Below are positions 22,442 to 33,500 of a stretch of DNA of 64,000 nt, in pieces. Position 1 is the stretch's first letter. Each line of letters starts with the position of its first letter. The stretch is from Salvia splendens (taxonomy: Eukaryota; Streptophyta; Magnoliopsida; Lamiales; Lamiaceae): assembly GCF_004379255.2 (NCBI RefSeq), contig NC_056048.1:3348001-3412000 (forward strand), written 5' to 3'. Below the pieces are notes generated by a model that was not told the DNA's origin, made no database searches, and worked only from the letters and a program-made list of their open reading frames with translations. The translations under genes and the position numbers were made by a program.

Positions 22442-24598
22442 CTATGCTTGGTGGTGCCGATCTGACTGCTCGGCACTTCTAAGCGCAATTTGCAGACATT
22501 CCTTTGCTCTCTTTTGGTCACCTCGGATGACCGCTATCCCTCCTTTAGTAGGGATCTTGATGGTGAGGTGATAAGTGGAGCAAACGGCCCGAACTGTGTT
22601 GAGCCAGTCTCTTCCCAGGATGACGTTGTACGGGGACCGAGCTTTCACCACGAAAAACTCAATCATCGTACTGGAGCTAGTAGGCGCTTTCCCCACCGTG
22701 ATCGGAAGGCTGATAATACCTTCAGGGCGGGTGTCCTCCTGGGCGAAGCTCTTCAGGGGAAGCGGAGCCGGGCTGAGCCGAGCTGGGTCCACTTCTAGTT
22801 TGTCGAAGCACTCTTTAAAAAGAATGCTGACTGACGCTCCTGTATCCACAAACACCCTGTGGATCAGTTTGTTTGCCACTCCGGCTTGGATGACAATGGC
22901 GTCTTGGTGAGGAGAGATGGCCGGGACGGGATCAGCATCCGAGAACGTAATCACTTCGTCCTGCTTCAGCCTTTTATGCGTTGGCTCTTCTCGATTGGAG
23001 CCTCTGCGCTCTGACTTCAGGGACGACTTGGTCTTCCCGGCAGGGAGAGCGTCAATAGTCAGGATTACTCCATCATATTGCGGCTCGTCATCGTCTTCGG
23101 GATCCGGCTGCCTTTTCGGATCCTGAGGAGCGCAGTTCGCACCTCTCTGCTTCTTATTCTTCTTTGACTGCTTGCTTTGGTATTTTTTCAATGTCCCTGC
23201 CCTCACAAGAACATCGATACCTGCAGCCAAGTTTCTGCACTCCTCGGTATCGTGACCGTGGTCTTGATGGTAGGAGCAGTAGTTATCCTGGGGTCGGCGC
23301 GCGGCAGATTTCGTCATCCGCTTTGGCTTTTCGAACAGGTCAGAGTGTAGTTCGAAAATTTCCGCTCTCGGCTTGTTCAGCGGTACGAACTGAGCGGGCG
23401 GCTTCTCGGGATTGAGACGGGGTCCCAATCTGTCTTGCACCGGAGTCCTTTGAATCCTTTCAAAAGGAGTTCGGCGAGGATGTCCCTGATCGCCAAAAGG
23501 AGTTCGGCGAGGATGTCCCTGATCGCTATGATCGGGCTTCCTCCTGTCTCCTCGGGACGATGAGCTGTCTAACGACCGTTTGCGACGGTCTGCCTCATCG
23601 GCCCGGGAGTACTGGTCCGCAATGTCCCACATTTCCTGAGCTGTCTGCGGACCGCACTCAACGAGCTTCCTGTAGAGAGCTCCGGGCAGGATTCCATTTT
23701 GGAATGCCGAGATGACAAGCAGATCGTTGAGATCGTCTACTTGCAGGCATTCCTTGTGGAATCTTGTCATAAAGTCGCTGATTTTTTCGTCGCGACCTTG
23801 ACGAATGGAAAGCAGCTGAGCCGAAGTGATTCGGGCTTCCGCTTTCTGAAAGAACCTCCTGTGGAAGGCATCCATTAGATCTCGGTAAGATCTGATGCTG
23901 CCCTGGGGGAGGCTATCGAACCACCTTCTCGCGTTCCCGATGAGCAGCTCGGGAAACAGCTTGCACATGTGGACCTCGTTGAGACCCTGGTTCGCCATGT
24001 TATACTGATAGCGCCCCAAGAAATCGTGAGGGTCCACGAGCCCGTCGTAAGTCATCGACGGAGTTCGGTAGTTCTGTGGTAGGGGAGTTCGGGTGATGTC
24101 GTCCGAGAACGGAGTCTTCAGTGCTCCGTACACGGCGAATCCGATATCTCGTCGGTATGGAGGAGATTGAGTTCTCCTGTGATTCCGGTACCGAGGAGGA
24201 ACAGGAATATGTCGGGGTTGAGGATTCTTCTTCCTGGAAGACACGGCACTACTGCGGTAGTGACTTTCATGTCTGGATGAGGAAGGAGAATCCTCCGTTT
24301 TCGTCTTCGGCTCTTGGCTCTTTTGCAGGAAGGCTAAGAACTCATCCTGCTTCTCAGCCAAGAACAGCTTGACAGCCTCATTCAAATCAGGCTGCTGGGA
24401 AGACTCAGTGGGACGATTTTTGGAGCGGCCTGTTCCTTCGCCATGAGAACTGGTGGTGGATTTATCCCTAGGCTGTTTTCCAGACCTATGGGATGGATTG
24501 GCTTCCTCCTGGTTCTCACGGGCAGGAATGCGGGTACTCTGCGATCTGGTATGCATTTTTTGGGTGGAAAAAAATGGATCAAAAATTCGCTTTATCAC
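22442..24598 (-). CDS. Tat gag-protease polyprotein (718 aa)
   Basis: The ORF starts 36 bp after the PBS; a second Met at residue 15 (24556) is an alternative start. Retrotransposon gag domain at about 205-330 (NARRWFDSLPQGSIRSYRDL). A short tandem repeat, GHPRRTPF, appears twice at 361-378. A zinc-knuckle-like CSYHQDHGHDTEEC lies at 441-454. The aspartic protease signature VFVDTGASVSILF has its DTG at 585-587. The ORF ends with TAG at 22442-22444, in the same frame as pol and followed by CAATCA, a type I readthrough context. Confidence 0.9.
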   Translation of the reverse strand: MIKRIFDPFFSTQKMHTRSQSTRIPARENQEEANPSHRSGKQPRDKSTTSSHGEGTGRSKNRPTESSQQPDLNEAVKLFLAEKQDEFLAFLQKSQEPKTKTEDSPSSSRHESHYRSSAVSSRKKNPQPRHIPVPPRYRNHRRTQSPPYRRDIGFAVYGALKTPFSDDITRTPLPQNYRTPSMTYDGLVDPHDFLGRYQYNMANQGLNEVHMCKLFPELLIGNARRWFDSLPQGSIRSYRDLMDAFHRRFFQKAEARITSAQLLSIRQGRDEKISDFMTRFHKECLQVDDLNDLLVISAFQNGILPGALYRKLVECGPQTAQEMWDIADQYSRADEADRRKRSLDSSSSRGDRRKPDHSDQGHPRRTPFGDQGHPRRTPFERIQRTPVQDRLGPRLNPEKPPAQFVPLNKPRAEIFELHSDLFEKPKRMTKSAARRPQDNYCSYHQDHGHDTEECRNLAAGIDVLVRAGTLKKYQSKQSKKNKKQRGANCAPQDPKRQPDPEDDDEPQYDGVILTIDALPAGKTKSSLKSERRGSNREEPTHKRLKQDEVITFSDADPVPAISPHQDAIVIQAGVANKLIHRVFVDTGASVSILFKECFDKLEVDPARLSPAPLPLKSFAQEDTRPEGIISLPITVGKAPTSSSTMIEFFVVKARSPYNVILGRDWLNTVRAVCSTYHLTIKIPTKGGIAVIRGDQKRAKECLQIALRSAEQSDRHHQA

Positions 24599-24611
24599 AA
24601 ATTTTGTTCTC

Positions 24612-24632
24612 GGTTTCCCACAGACGGCGCCA
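24612..24632 (-). other. Primer-binding site of the Tat element
   Basis: One base after the 5' LTR the minus strand reads TGGCGCCGTCTGTGGGAAAC. The first nine bases fit the 3' end of tRNA-Asp (PBS TGGCGCCGT), then the match weakens. Confidence 0.6.
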
Positions 24633-24633
24633 G

Positions 24634-25241
24634 TGATGGATCCGCGAATTTCTGATGTTAGTAAAAGCTGGTAGAGAATGAAAACTACAACACACAGAAT
24701 TTACGTGGTTCGATTTACTGAAGTAAATCTACGTCCACGGGAAGAAGGGAGGGCAAGATTGTATTGCTTGATCTGGGATTACAGCTTACAACACAGACTT
24801 GCTATATGATTTTATCTCTAGAGAGCTTAACCCTCTTCTATCTGATCTAAGTTCTATTTATATCTTGAACTAAGATCGTGGCTTGCATCACCACCCTAAG
24901 TCGTGGATGTCGTGTAGGTCATGGCCTAAGATCGTGGATGTAGCGTAGGTCATGGCCTACGATCGTGGCCTGAGTTGACACCACGTGGTAGTAGGTGTGT
25001 TGGACATCCTGTATGGGTCCACTAACTCCTTGTTCGGTCGAATACTGAGACCGAACTGCTTTGGTTGCCGATCTGAGAGTAGAGCTTGATGCCGACCTGA
25101 GAGCAGAGCTTGATTGGATGGCTTTTACCGAGCTGTAGGCTGAGGCCGAACTCTTTGGTAATGCCGAACTCATACTCTTCCTTGGGCTTTGGGCTGATGG
25201 GCCGTCATTGCTGTTGGGCTTGTTTAGTACGCACCCCATCA
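24634..25241 (-). repeat. 5' LTR of the Tat element
   Basis: Matches 14242-14849. The minus-strand TATAAATAG at about 24854-24862 would put U3 at roughly 380 bp and leave about 190 bp for R-U5. Confidence 0.92.
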
Positions 25242-25246
25242 CTTTC

Positions 25247-26169
25247 CATGTCGAAAATTGATTTTCTAGAGCTTGAATTATATTTATAAAAACTTATCCC
25301 ATTATCTTTTTTGCGAATTCCACTATGGATCCAATGAAAGTATACTTATTCGATGATCTATGACATTTTTTTAGTAAACCTTTCAAATATCCCTATACTT
25401 TACCAATTTCGCATTAAAATTTGCATCGTCTTCGAAATCCCTATTTTTATGAGGCGTAAATCATTTTATAATTTGAAGCTATTTGCGTTTATTATTTTGT
25501 ATGTTACGGTTAGCAAGGATTATTATCTTTCCAGAAAAAAAAAACAACTTTTCAGTTTTCCGCAATAAACGTTGAAATATAAGCATTGATTTTGTGATCT
25601 CAGCAATATAGTTAAATCCCATTATTTTGGTAATTCTAAGAGGTAACATGACATAATTAATGATTGGTATAAGATTTGTTATCATGTTTTCATCAACATT
25701 TCATGTATCTATCTTCACAACCACAACAAATAATCACATTGGTGTATGATATAATTTTTAATGAAAAAATTGGTAAACTAAAAGAGAGAATAGAGAAAAA
25801 GAAAATGAGAAAAAATAAGTAAAATATGAGAAATGGGAAGAAGTGAATAAAATATTAAAAGAAAAACTTTCCATTTTCAGAAATGAAACTATTTTTTATG
25901 GATATTTTTAAATTAAAAAATTGAACTATTTTTTTGTGGAGGAAGGAAATACAAACTAAGAACAATATCATTGAAACTCTTTTAAGTTACTACTCCATTA
26001 TTTATTTTAGACTTTTGAGATGAGAAACTCACATATAAATACATCAAAATTGACTAGGATACTCCTTTCATAATAATCATTTAATGCACAAGTTATTGAT
26101 GAAATAGAAACAAAATTATTTAAGATTCATGTAAATACACCCCATTAACTAAAAACACAGTAGAAGCAT
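25247..26169. other. Intergenic, AT-rich
   Basis: Right flank of the Tat insertion and 3' flank of PSBQ. Short low-complexity ORFs only. No repeat or RNA gene was recognised. Confidence 0.4.
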
Positions 26170-27062
26170 CTAAGCAAGCTTGGCAAGAACGTCATTCAGC
26201 GTAGATACAGCTATGGCATAATACTTTTCTGCATCAGCAGGGCTCTTGATCTTGGCAGCATGATCCAGCTGATAATAAAAAAATCAAAACACATCAAGAT
26301 CAGTAGCTGTGAATGGTGAAAAAGGCGAAGAAGATGATAAAGAACTAACGTTGCTGATATCTGCGAAGAGCTTCCCCGTGAGCTCCTTGAGAGATTGCTT
26401 CTCTTCCTTGGACTTGGCTGAGATGATGGTGTTGAGGTCATATCGAAGGTACTCTGCCTTCGAACGAAGGTCGTTCTGCACGTACGGCCACGCCTTCTTC
26501 TCGATCAACGACTTCACACCAACGATTTCCTTCGCGGATTCCTTAGCTCTCGCTGCTGCCTCCGCCGGCGTCAGTGGCTGAATGTAAAACCTGTTCTTCA
26601 ATGGCAAGTCAAAGTCTCTCGCCTGGTCCGAGTTCAAAGTTCCAGCTGTCACAGTTTTTCTCAATATAAAAATTGATAAAATACGAGAGAGATAATAAAA
26701 TGATAAAACAGAAGTATTGATTATGGACGGAAGCAGTCTTCAGTAAAGATGAAACAGAAACTGGGCTACTTACGTAGGCCACCGGAGGGAGGTGGTGGGC
26801 CTCCGATCTTGATGGGCTTGGCTTCGGCGAGCACGGCTTGAACGAAGGAGCCGGAGACTATCCCAGCAGCTACAAGCCCCAGCATGGCGCGGCGGCTGGT
26901 CTCGTTCTCGCCTTGCTGCGCGCGGATGCTGAATCCGGTTCTCGCGGTGGCGGTCCGGGTTGCGTTGCCGCCGCTGTTCAAGCGGTTAGATTGAAGGCTG
27001 CCTTCGAGGACCGCCTGGGAAGAGCTGCGTAAGCCAGCCATTGAAGCCATAGCTTGAGCCAT
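26170..27062 (-). CDS. PSBQ: Oxygen-evolving enhancer protein 3, PsbQ (three exons, 227 aa precursor)
   Basis: Exons are 26774-27062, 26350-26645 and 26170-26268; phases join to 228 codons. The first about 80 residues are a bipartite thylakoid transit peptide: a Ser/Ala/Arg-rich stroma-targeting part, then a twin-arginine [20 protein letters not shown] with hydrophobic core and AEA cleavage site. This fits Tat-pathway import into the lumen. The mature part starts near [20 protein letters not shown], then [20 protein letters not shown] and a four-helix bundle ending [17 protein letters not shown]. PsbQ is an extrinsic subunit on the lumenal face of photosystem II that stabilises the Mn cluster's Ca and Cl requirement. 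Length and all blocks are normal. Confidence 0.95.
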
Positions 27063-27128
27063 TCCTCAAAACTGTTTTTCTAGTTTGTTAAAAATCTAAA
27101 TAAATAATATCAGTGTTTTTTTCAGAGT

Positions 27129-27240
27129 ATAAATGAGATGAGGAAGCGCCTTATCTGAGTTTGGATATGCAATCAACCAATCAGGCTGCAATATCGTGAC
27201 ATGTATGCTCTTCTAGCCACTGGGCTTATGCCACGTAGAC
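27129..27240 (-). promoter_or_regulatory. Candidate light-regulated promoter of PSBQ
   Basis: Read toward the gene: a CACGT core near 27233, CCAAT on the plus strand near 27177, an I-box GATAAG at 27150-27155 and a TATA-like TTTATA at about 27129-27134, some 70 bp before the ATG. This layout is usual for photosynthesis genes. Motif evidence only. Confidence 0.4.
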
Positions 27241-27545
27241 CTCAATGATTTTTGTCATCAATTTCCTCTGTCTCTTTGTTGATTCCAAAGTAGTAATGAC
27301 TTGGTAACATATGATATTAATATTTTTTTGTGATACCAACCGATATTAATATTTTTGCGAGCTGATATGAATGGACCATGTCCTAGTAACACATGCGCAA
27401 ATGTTTCGAGGCCAATGCAAAGTTGAGCAATTTTTTATTTGGGTAACATATAAGCATAGTAACACATTGTTGTATAGGCATTACATGACTCTTCAAAATA
27501 GTCAAAACTCAAAAAGCAGAGATGTAAGAAGCTAGGGGAGACAAA

Positions 27546-30500
27546 TCAACATGGTTTCTTGAATCCCATGTTCTGGCCAGTTGTGTAACTCCTCCAGACA
27601 TCTATAGCTCCAAAGCTAGTCATCAAAACAATGCTCAGAGCCATCACCGTGGCCACAGAGAAGACGATGATGGAGGGGCGGCCGTGTCTAAGTATCACCT
27701 TTCGTATCACGGTCAGTCCAACAAGTGAGGCAACGAAGCAGATGGCTGCATACGTTAGAGCTGCATAGATCTGCTTCATGCCCAACAGCAAGTACTGGAG
27801 TGCGGACATACTCGATGACACTAGTACCACGAAAGAACACGTCGCTGCTGTCACCTACGCAATAGCGTTTGATGGCGTATGTTGAAGTTTGTCAAATTTT
27901 AACAAATTGTATATCCCACATCGGTGGGTATTGAAACATTGGGGGGGAGTGGCTGCCTATAAAAGGAGCACTCCTCCCTCATTTGTAAAGTATCCTAAAT
28001 TTGTAATCTCTTCTCCGTCTATATATAAGCGGGCTCTGCAGAGGGTGCTCGGAGACGTAGGCAATTTGGCCGAACTCCGTTATCAAAGTTTTGGGTGTGT
28101 TCTTTCTTTATTATTTATTTTGTTCCGCATTTATTTCTGGCTTTATTTTCTGTTGGGATATTGTATTCAATATTATTTGCGGGTTTGGTAGTAGTGTTTT
28201 GTACGGTTCTTTTGGGTGTTTTTATATTGTGATAAATACACCGACTGATAAATTCTGTTAGGAATCTGGTATTTAAGAGGGACAGTGTCCTCGCCAGTCT
28301 TTCCAAAGAATTTATTTGGAGAAGTAATTTTATCGAGTAGACCCCATTGGGTTAACTCTAAAATTACTGAATCGGTTCATTTCACTATTTGAGAGAAAAT
28401 TACCCGGTTTTCTCAACAAGTGGTATCAGAGCCAAAGGTTCGTCCTTGGTTCTATTTGTTTGTAATATTGAATACTTTATTTTGAGTCTGTAATGGCGGG
28501 TAATGATCAAGAAAACAAGGCTAGTTCTTCGTCATCGTGGTCAAGGTTTCCACTGTCAAATATGAAATTGACGGTGGAGAGATTTGACGGTACTGGCCAT
28601 TTTGGTATGTGGCAGGGGGAGGTTCTAGACTCTCTTTTCCAGCAAGGTCTTGACATTCCCATTGAAGAAAAGAAACCAGAAGATATAGATGATAAAGACT
28701 GGAGTACCATAAATCGGTTAGCTTGTGGAACAATTCGGTCGTGTCTATCCAGGGAGCAGAAGTATGCTGTCAAGAATGAGACTTCTGCACATAGATTGTG
28801 GAAGACACTGGAGGACAAATTTCTGAAGAAGAGTGGTCAGAATAAGCTCCTTATGAAGAAAAGGTTGTTCCGATTTGAATACCGACCAGGTACCACTATG
28901 AATGAACACATTACTTTGTTTAACCAATTAGTAGCAGACCTGCTAAATTTAGATGTGAAATTTGAGGATGAGGATCTGGCATTGATGTTGTTGTCGTCTC
29001 TACCTGATGAATTTGAACATCTGGAGACCACATTACTCCACGGTAAAGAGAATGTGTCTTTAGATACTGTATGTTCTGCTCTGTATAGTCATGAATTGCG
29101 AAAGGCAGATAAAATGAAAGGCAAAGCAGTTACAGATGAAGCATTAGTGGCAAGAGGTCGTCAACAAGGCCGATCAAAGGAGAGAAGAGGAAGGTCCAAA
29201 TCGAAAAGGCGAGTTGCCAAAGATGAGTGTGCTTTCTGTTATGAGAAAGGACATTGGAAGAAAGACTGCCCAAAGTTGAAGAAGAAAGAAAAGGCTCCGC
29301 AAGATGCAAATGTTGCTGAATGCAAAAATGATGCTGAGTCAGATTGTTCTTTGACGGTTTCACCTTCAATATCGCATCCAGACGAGTGGATATTGGATTC
29401 AGGTTGCACCTATCATATGTGTCCCATCAGGGAGTGGTTCTTTGATTTCGAAGAACTCAATGGCGGACTTGTTTACATGGGAAACGACAGTCCATGTAAG
29501 ACAGTCGGGATAGGCTCAATCAAGCTACGGAATCAGGATGGATCCACCAGAATTTTGAAGGATGTGCGGTACGTGCCCCAGTTGAAGAAGAATCTCATCT
29601 CATTGGGGGCCTTAGAATCTAAAGGCCTAGTTGTGATGATGCGAGATGGAATTCTTAAAGCAACTTCAGGAGCATTGGTGATGTTGAAAGGCTTAAGGAA
29701 GAACAATTTGTATTACTATCAAGGTAGTACAGTTGTTGGGACAGTAGCAACTGCAACTTCGAGTAATAAGAAGGATGCAGAGGCGACGAAGCTTTGGCAT
29801 TTGCGATTGGGACATGCTGGTGAGAGATCATTGCAAATTCTCGCCAAGCAAGGATTATTGAAAGGTACGAAGTCTTGCAAATTAGAGTTTTGCGAGCATT
29901 GTGTTCTGGGAAAACAACGAAGAGTGAAATTTGGCACTGCAATCCATAATACGAAGGGAATTCTGGATTACGTGCACTCAGATGTGTGGGGACCTGCCAA
30001 GACTCCGTCACTTGGAGGTAGACACTATTTTGTCACTTTTGTTGATGATTTTTCCAGGAGAGTTTGGGTGTACACTATGAAGAGCAAAAATGAAGTCCTT
30101 AGGATTTTTCTGAAATGGAAAGCTCAAGTTGAAAATCAGATGGGGAGGAAGATCAAGGTTCTCCGATCTGACAACGGTGGAGAATACAAGAGTGATCCTT
30201 TCCAAGATGTATGCCAAGAGTGTGGCATAGTTCGGCACTTCACAGTGAGAAATACACCACAGCAAAATGGAGTGTCAGAGCGTATGAATCGAACACTAGT
30301 GGAGAAAGTTCGTTGTATGCTGTCTAAGGTTGGGCTAGACAGAAAATTTTGGGCTGAGGCCATCACATACGCTCAACACATTGTCAATCGTTTGTCATGT
30401 TCTGCCATTGATGGCAAGACTCATTTAGAGGTATGGTCCGGTAAACCTGCAACTGATTATGATTCTTTGCATATTTTTGGTTCTATTGCATATTATCATG

Positions 30501-33500
30501 TGACTGAATCAAAGTTGGATCCACGTGCAAAGAAGGCTTTGTTTATGGGTTTCAGTGCTGGTGTTAAAGGATATCAGTTATGGTGTTTGGAGTCTAAGAA
30601 GACGATTGTAAGTAGGGATGTTACCTTTGATGAATCTTCCATGTTGAATAAGGTAAATCCAAATAGTAGTGATACTTCGCAGCAAGTGGAGTATACACCG
30701 AAGCAGGTGGAGTTCGAAGAAGCAGTTGTGATCTCAACTACGAACACCACAAATGACTCTCCTACGGAAGAAGAAGAGTCAGATGATGAAGAGGTTCCAC
30801 CCCAAGAACCTTCGCAGCAATCAGAGCCAATTGCAGTTAGGCGAACGAGGCGGGAAAATAAGAAACCTGCTCGATTTGCGGATATGGTAGCATATGCGCT
30901 TCCAGTTGTTGATGATGTTTCATGTATCTTTTCGAAAGCTATTGAAAGTTCAGAAAGCGATGGTTGGAAAGGTGCTTTGGAAGAAGAGATGCAATCTCTT
31001 CAGAAGAACAAGACGTGGAAGCTGATGCCATTGCCGAAAGGCAAGAAGGCAATTGGATGTAAATGGGTTTTTGCAAAGAAAGAGGGATTTCCTAACAAAG
31101 ATGATGTTCGCTACAAAGCAAGATTGGTAGCTAAAGGCTACGCCCAGAAGGAGGGAATTGATTACAATGAGGTATTTTCTCCTGTTGTTAAACATTTCTC
31201 CATTAGAATTTTGTTGGCTTTGGTAGCGCAGTTGAATTTGGAGCTAGCTCAACTTGATGTGAAGACCGCGTTTTTACACGGTGATCTGAAGGAGGAAATC
31301 TATATGACCCAACCGGAGGGATTCAAGGTTGCTGGTAAAGAAAATTGGGTTTGCAAGTTGAACAAATCGTTGTACGGATTGAAGCAGTCTTCAAGACAGT
31401 GGTACAAACGGTTTGACAAGTTTATGAAGGATCAGATGTACACAAGAAGCAAATACGACCACTGTGTGTATTTGCGCAGACTTCAAGATGGTTCCTACAT
31501 CTACCTACTCTTATACGTTGATGATATGCTGATAGCATCAAAGAGCCAAGTTGAAATCGACAGATTGAAGGCTCAGTAGAGTAAAGAGTTCGAAATGAAG
31601 GATTTGGGGGAAGCCAAGAAGATTCTCGGCATGAAGATAACAAGAGATAGAGAAGGAGGCAAGCTTTGGCTGACACAGAAGCAATATTTGACCAAAGTAC
31701 TACAACGTTTTGGTATAAATGATGATTCCAAACCTGTAAGTACCCCACTTGCTCCTCATTTGAAACTTAGTTCTCAGTTATCTCCAAATACGGAAGATGA
31801 GCGAGAATATATGGCGAAGGTTCCCTATGCTAACGCAGTTGGAAGCTTGATGTATGCAATGGTGTGTACAAGACCAGACATTTCACAGGCCGTTGGTATT
31901 GTAAGCAGATACATGCATGATCCAGGAAAGGGTCATTGGCAAGCTGTGAAATGGATTCTGCGGTATATCAAAGATACTGTAGATATTGGTTTGTTGTTTG
32001 GGCAGGATAAATCACTTGGTCATTTTGCGGTTGGATATTGTGATTCCGACTATGCTGGTGATTTGGATAAGCGAAGATCTACTACTGGCTATTTGTTCAC
32101 TTTAGCGAGTGCGCCAGTTAGTTGGAAGTCTACCTTGCAGTCAACGGTAGCTTTGTCTACGACAGAGGCAGAGTACATGGCCATTACTGAAGCTGTGAAG
32201 GAGGCAATTTGGCTTCATTGGTTGCTGAAAGAATTGGGTGTTGGTCAGAAACAACTTGAAGTATATTCTGACAGCCAGAGTGCTATTCATATAGCAAAGA
32301 ATCAGGTCTTTCATGCAAGGACGAAGCACATTGATGTTCGCTATCATTTTGTGCGGGAAATTCTCGAAGAAGAGGAAATTGTCATCCTAAAGGTTCCGAC
32401 TTTGGAGAATCCTGCAGATATGTTGACTAAGGTGGTGACGAGAGCCAAGTTTGAACATTGTTTGGACTTGGTTAATATTCTGCGATTTGGAGTTGGTGCT
32501 TGACTGCGCCAATATGAAAGCACCGCGAGTCGTCTGTTTGGGTGGAGAAGATTTGTGTTCGGTGGAATTTGAAATTTTGCCAAGGTGGAGATTTGTTGAA
32601 GTTTGTCAAATTTTAACAAATTGTATATCCCACATCGGTGGGTATTGAAACATTGGGGGGGAGTGGCTGCCTATAAAAGGAGCACTCCTCCCTCATTTGT
32701 AAAGTATCCTAAATTTGTAATCTCTTCTCCGTCTATATATAAGCGGGCTCTGCAGAGGGTGCTCGAAGACGTAGGCAATTTGGCCGAACTCCGTTATCAA
32801 AGTTTCGGGTGTGTTCTTTCTTTATTATTTATTTTGTTCCGCATTTATTTCTGGCTTTATTTTCTGTTGGGATATTGTATTCAATAATATTTGCGGGTTT
32901 GGTAGTAGTGTTTTGTACGGTTCTTTTGGGTGTTTTTATATTGTGATAAATACACCGACTGATAAATTCTGTTAGGAATCTGGTATTTAAGAGGGACAGT
33001 GTCCTCGCCAGTCTTTCCAAAGAATTTATTTGGAGAAGTAATTTTATCGAGTAGACCCCATTGGGTTAACTCTAAAATTACTGAATCGGTTCATTTCACT
33101 ATTTGAGAGAAAATTACCCGGTTTTCTCAACAGCGTAAACTAGTCAGATAACATGACTCAGTTGAACCAATGCTAGTAACTACTTACATGAGGCTCAATT
33201 CCCATTTGAAGGAGAATTGGGCTTATGAGCATTCCACCTCCGATTCCGAAAACTCCACCAAGAAGGCCGGCTAGTAGGGCCATTATCGGGAACACAAATT
33301 CGCTGGATGGCCACCTTTTCGTTCTCCCTTCGTTTTCCTTTTGTCATCAAGAGAGATAGTTAAATGGTAGTAGCAGAGAAGAGAACAGATTGGACTCAAT
33401 GTTCGTTGAGATACCTGCTGAGTTGAAGCAATGGTACTATTTGTAGGACTCTTTCTTCGGAAAAGGATCCATGAAGTGAAGAAAATGGCAAGAGGAATTG

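Larger units (their letters stand above)
14237..25246 (-). mobile_element. Complete Ty3/gypsy LTR retrotransposon, Tat lineage, with antisense genes
   Basis: LTRs of 608 bp lie at 14242-14849 and 24634-25241, starting TGATGG and ending CCATCA, and are flanked by the 5-bp target duplication CTTTC (14237-14241 and 25242-25246). I saw no difference between the LTRs, which points to a recent insertion. Transcription of the element is leftward: the 5' LTR is on the right, followed by PBS, gag-protease, pol, a long 3' region and PPT. Pol has two RNase H domains, the second of the archaeal-like kind, which defines the Tat (Ogre/Retand) lineage. The 4.3-kb region between pol and the 3' LTR holds two genes in the opposite direction and a tandem-repeat block. 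Total length is about 11.0 kb. Confidence 0.93.
27875..33137 (+). mobile_element. Ty1/copia (TNT1/Tork-like) retrotransposon in the TauE/SafE last intron
   Basis: LTRs of 539 bp at 27880-28418 and 32594-33132 (TGTTGA...CAACA) are flanked by target duplication GCGTA (27875-27879, 33133-33137). The PBS TGGTATCAGAGC (initiator tRNA-Met) is at 28421-28432. A PPT-like AAGGTGGAGATT precedes the 3' LTR. I saw three LTR substitutions (G/A in CTCGGAGAC, T/C in GTTTTGGG, T/A in CAATATTAT), so it is older than the other two elements. TATAAAAGG at 27958-27966 is the LTR TATA box. Inserted opposite to the host gene. Confidence 0.93.

Noticed and set aside
31577..31579. Programmed readthrough in the copia pol gene
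   Set aside because: The stop lies inside the reverse transcriptase domain and is followed by AGTAAA, not a readthrough context; a point mutation is simpler.
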